This document shows positions 34,978-50,889 of a DNA stretch of 64,000 nt, piece after piece. A program made the translations under genes and the position numbers. Below the pieces are notes generated by a model. That model was not told the origin of the DNA. It worked only from the letters and a program-made list of their open reading frames with translations, and searched no databases. Every line of letters begins with the position of its first letter. Within the stretch, counting starts at the first letter, position 1. Source of the stretch: Nocardioides_C sp963700955 (GTDB lineage: Bacteria; Actinomycetota; Actinomycetes; Propionibacteriales; Nocardioidaceae); contig CAVOZH010000011.1 in assembly GCA_963700955.1 (NCBI GenBank), positions 372,001 through 436,000 of the forward strand, written 5' to 3'.

Positions 34978-36567
34978 TCAGCCGGCGACGGTCGTGACCA
35001 CCCGCGACCGGGTCTCCGGCTGCTCCCAGACGGCCGACGTGCGCACCAGGCGAAGCGCCGAGAACAACAGGAAGGGTACGGCGAGCAGGACCGACCAGTG
35101 CCACGGAGCGCCGGACGTGGCTACGAACAGCATGCCCGTGAACGTGGTGGCCAGTGCGAGACGTGTGGAGTACCCGACCATGGTCAAGGGTGGCGCCGGG
35201 GTGGCTCGGGCGCTGCGCATGTCGACCGCGAAGGGACGGCGTACCGACCATCGCATCGACCCGGACACCACCTGGAAGGTGACCACCAGCGTCGAGCAGG
35301 CCACGGCGACGACCTGCGACCCCGTGGGGACTCCCGCGCGCACGGACGCGAGAGCCAACGTGAGCACGGTCGCGGCCAGAAGCACCTCGACCAGCACGAT
35401 CACACGCGTGAGGAACCCCAGCTGCGGCCGCCCCGGAAGGCTCTCCCGCCACAGGGCGCCGCGGCCCTCGAGGCACCAGGAGTTCACACCGAAGAGAAGG
35501 GCCCCGCCGGAGGCGACCAGCCCGGGAAGGATGTTGAGCATGTACCACTCGAGCGCGCTCGCCAGCGCGACCAGCCCGGGCAGCAGCGCGAGAACCGCGA
35601 ACCCACGGCGCAGCGGCACCGAGCGCCATACCGCGGCACGGTCCATCCGCAGGGTCGCCGCCAGGTCGGAGCCCGGGTTGGCGCGCCGGGAGTACAGCGA
35701 GCTCTCCGCCCGCATCTCGTCTCGGGGCGGCCTGCGTGCGAGCGCGTGCGCGGCGACCGCGCCCACGGCGACCGCAGCGGCAGCGGCGAGCAGGATTGCG
35801 AACACCGAGTGGAACCACGGCCCCCAGTTGCCCTCCGAGCCGTTGAGGGCCGCCAGGAGCACCTCGATCGTGGGCGAGCGGTCGAGCAGCCCGACCACCT
35901 GGTCGGTCACGATCATGCCGCCCATCACGGCCACCAGCGCCGCGGCGAGTCCTCGCACGAGCCACAGCCCGTGAGGACCTCGGCGGGTCCACTCCACGAT
36001 CCAGGCCACGAACTGGGCGACCGCTGTCGCCTCGACGAGCCAGAGCAGTACGGGCACCTGGGCGGCCGGCAGGTTGTGTGGCCCCATGGAGAAGGCTGTG
36101 AGGCCAAGCACGGCCCAGCTCTGCAGCAGCCAGGCGATGTTGAGCGGCGCCATCACCAACGCGCCCAGGTGGTCGGTCGTCGGGCTGACCGGGAACGCGA
36201 CCCCCTGGTCGCGGGCCAGCAGCTCACGGCCCCCACCGGAGGAGGCAGCGGAGACGATCGAGATGACGAGCACCCCGATGTAGGCACTCGGAAGCAGCAG
36301 GATCGCCTCGTCGGAGCTGAACGGGATCTGACCGGGGGCGCTGCCGGCAGCGCCGGGCAGGTACGCCGGCAGCCAGGCGGCCGCGACGGTCAGCGCGAAG
36401 ATCAACGCGAGTGCGCCGCCGGCGACCTTCCGCCCGCGCCCGCGTACGGCGGCGACGCGAAACGCCACGAGGGCGCGGACGTCTGCGACGGCACGGACCA
36501 CGTCGCTGCCCCATCTCAGCACGGGGTTCGCGACCTCAGTCGAGAAGGGAGCGGTAGACACCTGCAC
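34978..36567 (-). CDS. ABC exporter membrane subunit
   Basis: 529-aa polytopic membrane protein with about 10-12 hydrophobic spans (GALALIFALTVAAAWLPAYL, IGVLVISIVSAASS, ALVAVMGGMIVTDQVVGLL, SVFAILLAAAAAVAVGAVAAHAL and others), in two halves separated by a cytoplasmic Arg-rich loop near residues 285-330. Its start overlaps the ATP-binding gene by 32 nt, so the pair forms one exporter. Substrate unknown. Related actinobacterial pairs are annotated as ABC-2-like transporters. The promoter for the pair lies above 37246. Confidence 0.75.
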   Translation of the reverse strand: MQVSTAPFSTEVANPVLRWGSDVVRAVADVRALVAFRVAAVRGRGRKVAGGALALIFALTVAAAWLPAYLPGAAGSAPGQIPFSSDEAILLLPSAYIGVLVISIVSAASSGGGRELLARDQGVAFPVSPTTDHLGALVMAPLNIAWLLQSWAVLGLTAFSMGPHNLPAAQVPVLLWLVEATAVAQFVAWIVEWTRRGPHGLWLVRGLAAALVAVMGGMIVTDQVVGLLDRSPTIEVLLAALNGSEGNWGPWFHSVFAILLAAAAAVAVGAVAAHALARRPPRDEMRAESSLYSRRANPGSDLAATLRMDRAAVWRSVPLRRGFAVLALLPGLVALASALEWYMLNILPGLVASGGALLFGVNSWCLEGRGALWRESLPGRPQLGFLTRVIVLVEVLLAATVLTLALASVRAGVPTGSQVVAVACSTLVVTFQVVSGSMRWSVRRPFAVDMRSARATPAPPLTMVGYSTRLALATTFTGMLFVATSGAPWHWSVLLAVPFLLFSALRLVRTSAVWEQPETRSRVVTTVAG

Positions 36568-37246
36568 CTTCCTCGCCGCTCATCTCGTGGGCCGGGACTG
36601 CCGCCACCGCTGAGCCTCCGCGAAGCACGACGGCCTGCTCGCACGCCTGGACGGCGAGCTCGCGCAGGTGGGTGGAGACCAGCACCGCGGCCCCTCGCGC
36701 ACGCGCGTCGGCGATCACGTCCATCGTCGCGTCCACCCCGAGCGGGTCCACCCCGTCGAACGGCTCGTCGAGGAGGAGCACCGAGGGCTCGTGGAACGCC
36801 GCGAGCACGACCGACATGCGCCTGCCCATGCCGTGGCTGAACGCTGCTGTGACGCGATGTGCCGCGGCACCGAGCTCGAACCGCTCGAGCAGGTCGCCCG
36901 CCCGCTCCTCCCAGCCCGCGGGCATCCGGCGCAGCCGGGCGGCGAGCTGCAGGTGCTCCCACGGCGTGGCCCGAGGCACCAGGCCACCCACGTCGGGGCA
37001 GTAGCCGGTCGCCCGCTTCGCCGCGAGCGTCTCGCTGCGGATGTCGTAGCCGGCGACCTCGACGAGGCCGGCCGTCGGCGGCACCACGCCGGCCAGGACG
37101 CGCATCGTGGTGGACTTGCCGGCGCCGTTACGCCCGAGCAGCGCTGTCGCGCTCCCGGCGGCGACCCGCAGATCGATGCCGCGCACCGCGTCGACCAGCC
37201 CGAAACGCACCCACAGGGCTGAAACGTCGACGATGTGGGTGGTCAC
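36536..37246 (-). CDS. ABC transporter ATP-binding protein
   Basis: 236-aa ABC ATPase. Walker A GRNGAGKST, Q-loop replaced by CPDVGGLVPRATPWEHL, signature FSHGMGRRMSVVLAA (canonical LSGGQ is SHGMG, degenerate), Walker B VLLLDEPFDGVD and switch VSTH. The degenerate signature is tolerated in one half of heterodimeric exporters and in ABC-2 types. ATG at 37246; permease follows with a 32-nt overlap. The next gene downstream on the other side (SpoIIE, ends 37277) is 30 nt away. Confidence 0.9.
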   Translation of the reverse strand: MTTHIVDVSALWVRFGLVDAVRGIDLRVAAGSATALLGRNGAGKSTTMRVLAGVVPPTAGLVEVAGYDIRSETLAAKRATGYCPDVGGLVPRATPWEHLQLAARLRRMPAGWEERAGDLLERFELGAAAHRVTAAFSHGMGRRMSVVLAAFHEPSVLLLDEPFDGVDPLGVDATMDVIADARARGAAVLVSTHLRELAVQACEQAVVLRGGSAVAAVPAHEMSGEEGAGVYRSLLD

Positions 37247-37276
37247 CCGCCCGATTCTCCCAACTTCGTTCCCGGC

Positions 37277-39742
37277 TTACTCGGAATCGGCGGAAGTCAC
37301 CCGTCCTGGGGAGACCCGGATCGCGAGCACCGCCATGTCGTCGACCTGCGGCCCCGGCGCGAAGTCACCCACCAGGCGGCGGATGCGCTCCGCGACAGCC
37401 TGGGCAGGCAGGTCGCCGACCTGGGCGAGATCCGCCCCGAGTCCCTCTTCCTCGAGCATCCGGTGCCCGTCACGGCGTTCCAGCACGCCGTCCGTGACCG
37501 CCACGAGGAGGTCGCCCCGCTCGAGCAGGTAGTCGTCGGCCTCGAAGGTCACCCTGTCCATCACGCCGAGGAGCGGCTGCGGATGCCCGACCTGGGTGAC
37601 CTCGCCGGTTCGTCGTACGACGAAGGGCAGCGGATGTCCCGCGCAGACCAGGCTCATCCTGAGTCCACCGCCGGGCTCGGGCTCGAGCATCCCGCACACG
37701 AGCGTGAGGAACCGTGACCGCTCCCGCTCCTCGAGGATCGCCGTGTTGAGCCGCTCGAGGGTGGACGCGATGGGGAAGCCCGCGAGGGCCAGCGCCCGGA
37801 TGGTGTGCCGCGCCAGGCCTGTGACGGCTGCCGCCTCAGCGCCGGTGCCGCAGACGTCGCCCACGGCGAAGCACCACCGTCCGCCCCCGACGGGGAAGAC
37901 GTCGTAGAAGTCTCCGCCGGCCAGGCTCGCCTCGCCGGCGGCCTCGTACACCACCCCCACGTCGAACGTGGGGGGCGCAGGGATCGACGCCGGCAGCAGG
38001 CTGCGCTGGAGGGCCTCGCCCATCCCCTGGAGCTCACCGTGGACCCGCGCGTTGTCGATGGCCAGCGAAGCGCGCCGGCCGATCGACTCCGCGACCACGA
38101 GGGCCTCACCGTGCAACGGGTCCCCGGCCGGCCGGCCGAGCACCAGCACGCCGATGCGGCGCGACCGGGCCATCAAGGGGATGTGCAGCAGTGCGCCACG
38201 GAGCTGCACATCTCGCGACTCGGCGATCTGCTCGGGAGAGGTCTGCTCCAGCGCCGTGCGCAGCGACTCCCCCGCTCGCTCGTCGCTGTGCCACACCTGC
38301 TGCAGCACCGAGTGCCCACGTGTGTCGTCGAGATAGACCGCGCACCAGGTCGCGAGCCGGGGCACCACGATCTGACCCGTGATGGCCATCGTCATCTCCT
38401 GGTCGAGCGACCCGGCCAGCAGGTCTCCCGACTCGGCGAGGAAGGTGAGCCACCCGCGACGCTCGCGCTCGGACACCCGCAACCGGGCCCGGTCCGCGGC
38501 CACCGCGACGACGTTCCCGATGCGCTGCAGGAGGACTGCCTCCTCCTCGCTGAAACCGGCCACGCGGTCGGACAGCACGCCGAGCGCGCCGATCACCCTG
38601 CCCTCCATGAGAACAGGGACGACGAGCACCGAGCGCAGGCCCATCCCCTCGAGCCACGGCACGTCGGACGCGGAGACGTCGGACAGCATCACCGGCAGCT
38701 GCGGGTTACGCACGTTCGGCGTCCCGGTGGAGCCGGACTCGATCCGCGTCGCGATGAGCGCGGAGTCCAGGCCACTCACCGTGGCGACCTCGTAGTCGGC
38801 GTCGAAGTCGCGAGCCAGGAGGAGGTAGGCGGCCGCCGCGTTGAGACGGTCGCGGGAACGTTCCACGACCAGGTCGAGGTACGCCTGCGACCCGAGCCGG
38901 TTGAGCACGTCCTCGCGGAGCCCCAGCGGGTCGGGCCCGGCAGGCAGAGCGCGTGCCTCGGGCGCCGGCCACTCCAGCAGCCCGCGCCTCGCCGAGGGGA
39001 CGAGCAGGACCACCAGGCCCTCGCCGGGGGCACCTGCGACCCGGGAGGCGAACATCCGGACCGGCGCTCCGGACTTCCGACGTACCGTGCACGGACCCTG
39101 CCACCGCCGGGCGGTCCAGGAGGGTACGTCGGAGCGCGCGGCCGCCGTCGCCCCTCGGTCCCCTGGCTCGACGAGGTCCTGCCAGGGGAGGCCGCGCACG
39201 TCCTCGGCAGCCCAGCCGAACATCCGTGCGGCGTCGTGGTTCCAGGAGGTGATGTCCCCGTCGGACGACAGCTCGACGACGGCGACTCCCGGGTCGGTCA
39301 GGTCAGTCGGCGTGCTGGGCCGCGGCCGCGAGTTCGTCGAGGGCGGGTCGCTCCCCCGCTCCATCCTCAGCCAGACCCTCTTCGCGCCCGCCGAGTAGTC
39401 GACGCCCCACGCACCAGCAAGGGCGGAGGCGATGAGCAGCCCGCGGCCGTGCTCGGCGTCGTCGTCGGGGCGGTCCACACCGAGCGGCAGCGGACGGCTC
39501 GGGTGCAGGTCCTGCACCTCCAGCCGCAGCCCCTGCGCATCGACCTCGAGGGCCACCCGGACCGGGGTGCCGGCGTGGACGACCGCATTTGTCACCAGTT
39601 CGCTCGTCGCAAGGACGGCTTCGTCGGTAAGGTCCTCAGCGCCCCACTGCTCGAGTGTCTGTCGCACGAACCGCCGTGCTCGGGGGACGGACTGACCCTC
39701 CGGGGTGAACGTGCGCTGGCTGTGCATGACTCGGAAGGACAC
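37277..39742 (-). CDS. SpoIIE-type serine phosphatase with N-terminal RsbW-like ATPase, PAS and two GAF domains
   Basis: 821 aa. Order: HATPase_c_2/RsbW-like domain (residues about 8-125; N-box LATSELVTNAVVHAGTP, G-box HGRGLLIASAL), a PAS domain (about 150-265; VVELSSDGDITSWNHDAARMFGWAAEDVRG), two GAF domains (about 285-430 and 440-590), and a C-terminal PP2C/SpoIIE phosphatase (about 600-821) with GGDFYDVFPV, VGDVCGTGAEAA and VTDGVLERRD metal ligands. Such proteins dephosphorylate anti-anti-sigma factors and switch sigma partner complexes; the RsbW-like domain could also act as kinase. No STAS-domain partner is in the window. Start GTG 39742 (MHSQRTF at 39727 is alternative). Diverges from the poly-HAMP kinase. 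Confidence 0.9.
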   Translation of the reverse strand: MSFRVMHSQRTFTPEGQSVPRARRFVRQTLEQWGAEDLTDEAVLATSELVTNAVVHAGTPVRVALEVDAQGLRLEVQDLHPSRPLPLGVDRPDDDAEHGRGLLIASALAGAWGVDYSAGAKRVWLRMERGSDPPSTNSRPRPSTPTDLTDPGVAVVELSSDGDITSWNHDAARMFGWAAEDVRGLPWQDLVEPGDRGATAAARSDVPSWTARRWQGPCTVRRKSGAPVRMFASRVAGAPGEGLVVLLVPSARRGLLEWPAPEARALPAGPDPLGLREDVLNRLGSQAYLDLVVERSRDRLNAAAAYLLLARDFDADYEVATVSGLDSALIATRIESGSTGTPNVRNPQLPVMLSDVSASDVPWLEGMGLRSVLVVPVLMEGRVIGALGVLSDRVAGFSEEEAVLLQRIGNVVAVAADRARLRVSERERRGWLTFLAESGDLLAGSLDQEMTMAITGQIVVPRLATWCAVYLDDTRGHSVLQQVWHSDERAGESLRTALEQTSPEQIAESRDVQLRGALLHIPLMARSRRIGVLVLGRPAGDPLHGEALVVAESIGRRASLAIDNARVHGELQGMGEALQRSLLPASIPAPPTFDVGVVYEAAGEASLAGGDFYDVFPVGGGRWCFAVGDVCGTGAEAAAVTGLARHTIRALALAGFPIASTLERLNTAILEERERSRFLTLVCGMLEPEPGGGLRMSLVCAGHPLPFVVRRTGEVTQVGHPQPLLGVMDRVTFEADDYLLERGDLLVAVTDGVLERRDGHRMLEEEGLGADLAQVGDLPAQAVAERIRRLVGDFAPGPQVDDMAVLAIRVSPGRVTSADSE

Positions 39743-39772
39743 CTAACTATCGGGTTTTTGCTGCGACCCCCT

Positions 39773-39789
39773 TCTGTCATGGTGACAGA
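39773..39789. promoter_or_regulatory. 7-3-7 dyad in the divergent phosphatase/kinase promoter
   Basis: TCTGTCA-TGG-TGACAGA, perfect, centred between the SpoIIE gene start (39742) and the kinase ATG (39831). The only strong symmetric element in this 88-nt gap, so a candidate operator for shared control. Confidence 0.45.
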
Positions 39790-39830
39790 CTGTGGGCACG
39801 GGGGAGCTGAGAACCAAGGAGACCAGACGC

Positions 39831-45640
<5,810 letters not shown>

Positions 45641-45644
<4 letters not shown>

Positions 45645-46294
45645 CCGACCGGGCCAGGATCCTTCTCGTCGACGACCGGCCGGAGAACCTGCTGGCGCTC
45701 GAGGCGATCCTGAGCTCGCTCAACCAGATCCTCGTGCGCGCCTCATCAGGAGAGGAGGCGCTCCGAGCGCTCCTCAAGGAGGAGTACGCCTTGATCCTGC
45801 TCGACGTCCAGATGCCCGGCATGGACGGCTTCGAGACGGCGGCCCAGATCAAGGCCCGCGCGCGGACCAAGGACATCCCGATCATCTTCCTCACCGCGAT
45901 CAACGTCGACGAGCACAACGCCTACCGCGGCTATGCCGTGGGTGGAGCCGACTACATCACGAAGCCCTTCGACCCCTGGGTGCTCCGAGCCAAGGTGCAG
46001 GTCTTCGTGGACCTGTGGGTGGCCGGTCGGAGGCTCGCGACGCAGTCGACGTTCCTCCGGCGCCAGCTCGAGGACTCGGGCTCCGCCGTCGACGTCCTCG
46101 GCGAGCTTCGAGACCGGCTCGCGCACCTCGAGGAAGCCGTGAGCGAGCTCGGCGGGCGCCTCACGAGCGGCGAGGGGTCCCCCGCTGAGTCACTCGGTCT
46201 GCTCGAACGGCGGGTGGCCTCGATGAGGCAGGCGCTCGACGTACTCGAGGGCAGCGCACCGGTCGCGGGCCTCACCCGACGCGAGTTCGGCTGA
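45641..46294 (+). CDS. Response regulator (receiver plus coiled-coil C-terminus)
   Basis: 217 aa. N-terminal receiver: ILLVDDRPENLLALE (acidic pocket DD), phosphorylated Asp in LILLDVQMPGMDGFETA, conserved Thr in IFLTAINVDEHNAYRGYAVGGADYITKPFDPWVL. The C-terminal ~85 residues are charged and helical (LEEAVSELGGRL, LLERRVASMRQALDVLEG) with no DNA-binding domain or enzymatic motif. GTG start overlaps the kinase stop by 4 nt, without a ribosome binding site, so it is translationally coupled. It is likely the cognate output and may act by protein-protein contact. Confidence 0.9.
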
Positions 46295-46310
46295 CGGGCG
46301 GTCCGGCGGC

Positions 46311-46368
46311 TTCCCGAGGTCCCTCGGGAAAGCATCACTCCCCGCGGTGAGTTCACCACGGGGAGTGA
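46311..46368. terminator. Double hairpin terminator between kinase operon and fadB-type gene
   Basis: Hairpin 1 at 46311-46330: TTCCCGAG / CTCGGGAA, 8-bp stem, 4-nt loop. Hairpin 2: 16-nt arms 46335-46350 and 46353-46368 with one mismatch. AGGTCCCTCGGGAA from hairpin 1 is repeated at 46379-46392. The site separates convergent genes ending at 46294 and 46408. Confidence 0.7.
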
Positions 46369-46407
46369 CGGTTCAGCCAGGTCCCTCGGGAAGGCGCGGC
46401 GCCGGCG

Positions 46408-48600
46408 TCAGGCCGGGAAGCGCTCCCCCTTCTCGGCGAGCTCCACGAGGTACGTCGGAGGCTCGAACCGCTCGCCGTACGCCGCCGCCAGCTCGCGCGC
46501 CCGGGCGACGAACCCGGTCAGGCCGCCCTCGTAGCCGTGCATGTACTGCACGGTGCCGCCGTAGAGGGGCGGGAAGCCGATGCCGAAGATCGAGCCGATG
46601 TTCGCGGCCGCCGCGGACTCGATGACGCGCTCGCCGAAGCACTTCGCGGTCTCGAGCGCCATCGCGAACAGGTACCGCTCCTGGATGTCCTCGAGCGGGA
46701 GCTGTACGTCGGACTTCGTGAAGTTCTCACGCAGCCCCGGCCACAGGAACTTCTTCGAGCCGTCGGTCGGGTACTCGTAGAAGCCCGCCCCGGCGGCCTT
46801 GCCCTTGCGGCCGAACTCCTCGATCATCCGGTCGATCGTCGCGGTGCCGGGCGTGACGGGAAGGGTGCGGCCCTCGCGCGCCGCCGCATCCTCGGTCGCC
46901 TTGCGGATGCTCTGCGACAGGGTCAGCGAGACCTCGTCGAGCATGCCGAGCGGCGGCGCGGGGAAGCCGGCCATCGTCGCGGCGCGCTCGATGGTCTGCG
47001 GGTCCACGCCCTCCTCGAGCAGCGCGACCGCCTCGGTGAGGAGCGTGCCGTAGACGCGGCTGGTGTAGAAGCCGCGGCTGTCGTTGACGACGATCGGGGT
47101 CTTCTTGATCTGCTGCACCACGTCGATGGCGTGCGCGACCGCCTTGTCGGAGGTCTTCGCCCCTCGGATGATCTCGACGAGCGGCATCTTGTCGACGGGC
47201 GAGAAGAAGTGCAGGCCGATGAACGACTCCGCCCGAGGGCCGATTCCTTCGGCGAGCTCGGTGATCGGCAGCGTGCTCGTGTTGGAGCACAGCAGCGCGT
47301 CGGAGTCGACCACGTCGAGGATCTCGCCGAAGACCTTGTTCTTCAGGCTCGGGTCCTCGAAGACCGCCTCGATCACGAGGTCGCAGCCCTGGAGGTCGGC
47401 CGGGTCGCCGGTGGGGGTGATCCGGGCGAGCACCTCGTCGGCCTTCTCGCGGGTCATCTTGCCGCGCTCGACGGCCTTGTCGAGGAGCTTGACCGAGTAG
47501 CTCTTGCCCTTCTCGGCGTTCTCGGTGCTGACGTCCTTGAGCACGACCTCGATGCCGGAGCGGGCCGCCGAGTAGGCGATGCCCGCGCCCATCATCCCGG
47601 CGCCGAGGACGCCGAGCTTCGTGGCGGTGAACCTCTCGACCCCTTCGGGACGCAGTGAGCCCGAGTTGATCGCCTGCAGGTCGAAGAAGAACGCCTGGAT
47701 CATGTTCTTCGAGGTCTGCCCGGTGATCAGCTTGGTCAGGTAGCGCGACTCGATCCGCGAGGCGGTGTCGAAGTCGACCTGGGCGCCCTCGACGGCCGCC
47801 GACATGATCGCCTTGGGGGCCGGGTAGTCCGCGCCCTTGGCCTGCTTGCGCAGGTTGGCCGGGAACGCGGGGAGGACGGCGGCGACCTTCGGGTTCGACG
47901 GGGTCCCGCCGGGCATCTTGTAGCCAGGACGGTCCCAGGGCTGGCTCGCGGCCTCGGCGTCGTCCTTGTTCGCCAGGATCCACGCCTTGGCCGCGGGGAG
48001 GAGCTCCTCCTGGGTCGCGACGAGCTCGTCGACGAGGCCCTTGTCCTTGGCCTGGGCGGGCTTCAGCTTCGTGCCCGTGAGCAGGAAGCCCATGAGAGCG
48101 TCGTACATCCCGAACATCCGGACCATCCGGGTCACGCCGCCGCCTCCGGGCAGCAGGCCGAGCGAGACCTCGGGCAGGCCGAGGTCGTAGCGGCCGTCGA
48201 CCGCGATCCGGTGGTGGCAGGCGAGCGTGATCTCGAGACCGCCACCGAGTGCGGCGCCGTTGATGGCGGCGACGACCGGCTTGCCGAGCAGCTCGAGCCT
48301 GCGCAGCTGGGCCTTGATCGCCTCGCCGGTCGCGAAGATCTCGGGAGCGTCCTCGGGTCCGGCCTGGATCATGGCCTTGAGGTTGCCGCCGGCGAAGAAG
48401 GTCTTCTTCGCGCTGGTGACCACCACGCCGGTGATCTCGTCCTTCTCCTGCTCGAGGCGGTCGACGGCCGCGGCCATCGACTCCTTGTAGAGCTCGTTCA
48501 TCGTGTTGGCGCTGGCGGTGGGGTCGTCCAGGGTGAGTACGACGATCCCGTCGCCGTCCTTGTCGTACCGGACGGCGCTCTGCTGGGCGGTTTCAGTCAT
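46408..48600 (-). CDS. Bifunctional fatty-acid oxidation alpha subunit (enoyl-CoA hydratase / 3-hydroxyacyl-CoA dehydrogenase)
   Basis: 730 aa, FadB/FadJ layout. Residues about 1-200 crotonase domain (TFFAGGNLKAMIQAG; AAINGAALGGGLEITLACHH; LPEVSLGLLPGGGG). The middle part holds the NAD-binding 3HCDH domain (LGVLGAGMMGAGIAYSAARSG near residue 333; SNTSTLPITELA; GLHFFSPVDKMPLVEII). The C-terminal substrate domain follows. Hydrates and oxidises 2-enoyl-CoAs in beta-oxidation. MTETAQQS at 48600 has AAGGAC 9 nt upstream. The thiolase gene lies 52 nt upstream on the same strand, so the two form a fadB-fadA-like operon controlled by the divergent MerR gene (inference). Confidence 0.92.
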   Translation of the reverse strand: MTETAQQSAVRYDKDGDGIVVLTLDDPTASANTMNELYKESMAAAVDRLEQEKDEITGVVVTSAKKTFFAGGNLKAMIQAGPEDAPEIFATGEAIKAQLRRLELLGKPVVAAINGAALGGGLEITLACHHRIAVDGRYDLGLPEVSLGLLPGGGGVTRMVRMFGMYDALMGFLLTGTKLKPAQAKDKGLVDELVATQEELLPAAKAWILANKDDAEAASQPWDRPGYKMPGGTPSNPKVAAVLPAFPANLRKQAKGADYPAPKAIMSAAVEGAQVDFDTASRIESRYLTKLITGQTSKNMIQAFFFDLQAINSGSLRPEGVERFTATKLGVLGAGMMGAGIAYSAARSGIEVVLKDVSTENAEKGKSYSVKLLDKAVERGKMTREKADEVLARITPTGDPADLQGCDLVIEAVFEDPSLKNKVFGEILDVVDSDALLCSNTSTLPITELAEGIGPRAESFIGLHFFSPVDKMPLVEIIRGAKTSDKAVAHAIDVVQQIKKTPIVVNDSRGFYTSRVYGTLLTEAVALLEEGVDPQTIERAATMAGFPAPPLGMLDEVSLTLSQSIRKATEDAAAREGRTLPVTPGTATIDRMIEEFGRKGKAAGAGFYEYPTDGSKKFLWPGLRENFTKSDVQLPLEDIQERYLFAMALETAKCFGERVIESAAAANIGSIFGIGFPPLYGGTVQYMHGYEGGLTGFVARARELAAAYGERFEPPTYLVELAEKGERFPA

Positions 48601-48652
48601 GAAGGTTGTCCTTGGGGAGGTCTGTGTCGTCGACGTTGGGGGATCGCTGAGG

Positions 48653-49879
<1,227 letters not shown>

Positions 49880-49949
49880 CTGGGAGTCCCAACTTCTCGG
49901 TTGACCGAAAGACCGCCCCACGACAGGGGCCGGTGGAGATACCTGATTG

Positions 49950-49966
49950 TGACACTCATACTGTTA
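49950..49966. promoter_or_regulatory. Imperfect dyad in the thiolase / MerR divergent promoter
   Basis: TGACA (49950-49954) and TGTTA (49962-49966), 4 of 5 positions symmetric, 8-nt spacer, inside the 160-nt divergent gap. MerR-type regulators bind such dyads between -35 and -10 boxes. The site is weak but is the best candidate here. Confidence 0.35.
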
Positions 49967-50039
49967 GCGTCCAACCGGGCCGAGCATGTGATCTACGTCG
50001 CTCTCGGCTAGACCTCGCAAACTGGAGAAAGCGCTTCCC

Positions 50040-50765
50040 ATGCCGAACCCGACCGAGGCCGTCACCGACTTGATGACCCTGGACGAGCTGACCAAGCGCG
50101 TGGGCATGAGCGTCCGGAACGTCCGCTTCTACACCACCAAGGGCCTCGTCCCGCCGCCGATCCGTCGTGGTCGCGCGGGGTACTACTCGGCCGAGCACCT
50201 GGTCCGCCTCGAGCTGGTCCGCGAGCTCCAGGCGCACGGCTTCACGCTGTCCGCCATCGAGGGGTACATGTCGCGGATCCCCCTCAACGCGAGCCCCGAG
50301 ACCATCGCCCTCCACCGGACCCTGCTGGCTCCGTGGATGGCCGACATGCCGGAGACGATCAGCCGGCGTGAGCTCGTACGACGGGCAGGGCGGGTGCTGA
50401 GCGACGACGACCTCTCCACCCTGAACGCCCTCGGCATCGTCTTCCCGACCAAGCAGGGGAAGTTCCAGGTCGCGGTGGCACATCTGTCCGTCGGGGTGGC
50501 GCTGCTCGACCTCGGGATGCCGCCGGAGGCGGCGATCGCCGCCCAGGACATCTTCACCGCGCACGGCCGGGCGATCGCCGACGAGCTCACCGAGCTGTTC
50601 AAGAAGGAGGTGTGGCCGGCGTACAAGGAGCGTGGGGTCTCGCCCGAGCAGCTGCGCGACATGGTGGAGAAGTTCAAGCCCGTCTCGGTCGCCGCGCTCG
50701 TCACCGCCTACGAGATCGCGGTCGACGAGACCAAGCGCGAGACCGTCGCCCGCCGTACCCGCTGA
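50040..50765 (+). CDS. MerR family regulator beside beta-oxidation genes
   Basis: 241 aa. N-terminal MerR winged helix (residues about 10-80): LDELTKRVGMSVRNVRFYTTKGLVPPPIRRGRAGYYSAEHL, then a dimerisation helix. The C-terminal ~160 residues form an all-helical effector domain not of the heavy-metal type. MerR proteins of this size commonly regulate acyl-CoA catabolism in actinobacteria (SACE/LiuR-like). Divergent from fadA; downstream end is followed by the 64-nt palindromic element (copy B). Confidence 0.88.
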   Translation: MPNPTEAVTDLMTLDELTKRVGMSVRNVRFYTTKGLVPPPIRRGRAGYYSAEHLVRLELVRELQAHGFTLSAIEGYMSRIPLNASPETIALHRTLLAPWMADMPETISRRELVRRAGRVLSDDDLSTLNALGIVFPTKQGKFQVAVAHLSVGVALLDLGMPPEAAIAAQDIFTAHGRAIADELTELFKKEVWPAYKERGVSPEQLRDMVEKFKPVSVAALVTAYEIAVDETKRETVARRTR

Positions 50766-50771
50766 CCCGTT

Positions 50772-50835
50772 CTTGTAACGCGGGGTTATGGACGGTTCCC
50801 AAGCGGTACACCGCTTGGGAACCGTCCATAACGCT
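50772..50835 (+). repeat. 64-nt palindromic element, copy B
   Basis: Same element as 3176-3239 on the opposite strand, 58 of 64 identical. Copy B has perfect 22-bp arms (50785-50806 and 50811-50832) with loop TACA. Within the arms both copies keep pairing where they differ (a C-G pair in A is a T-A pair in B), so selection acts on the dyad. Located 7 nt after the MerR stop, in a convergent gap before the CoA-transferase stop at 50890. Confidence 0.8.
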
Positions 50836-50889
50836 CCGCTCGTTCTCTGCGGACTCCCGACCGAGGGGGCGGCGCGCGGCGTGGCGGGG

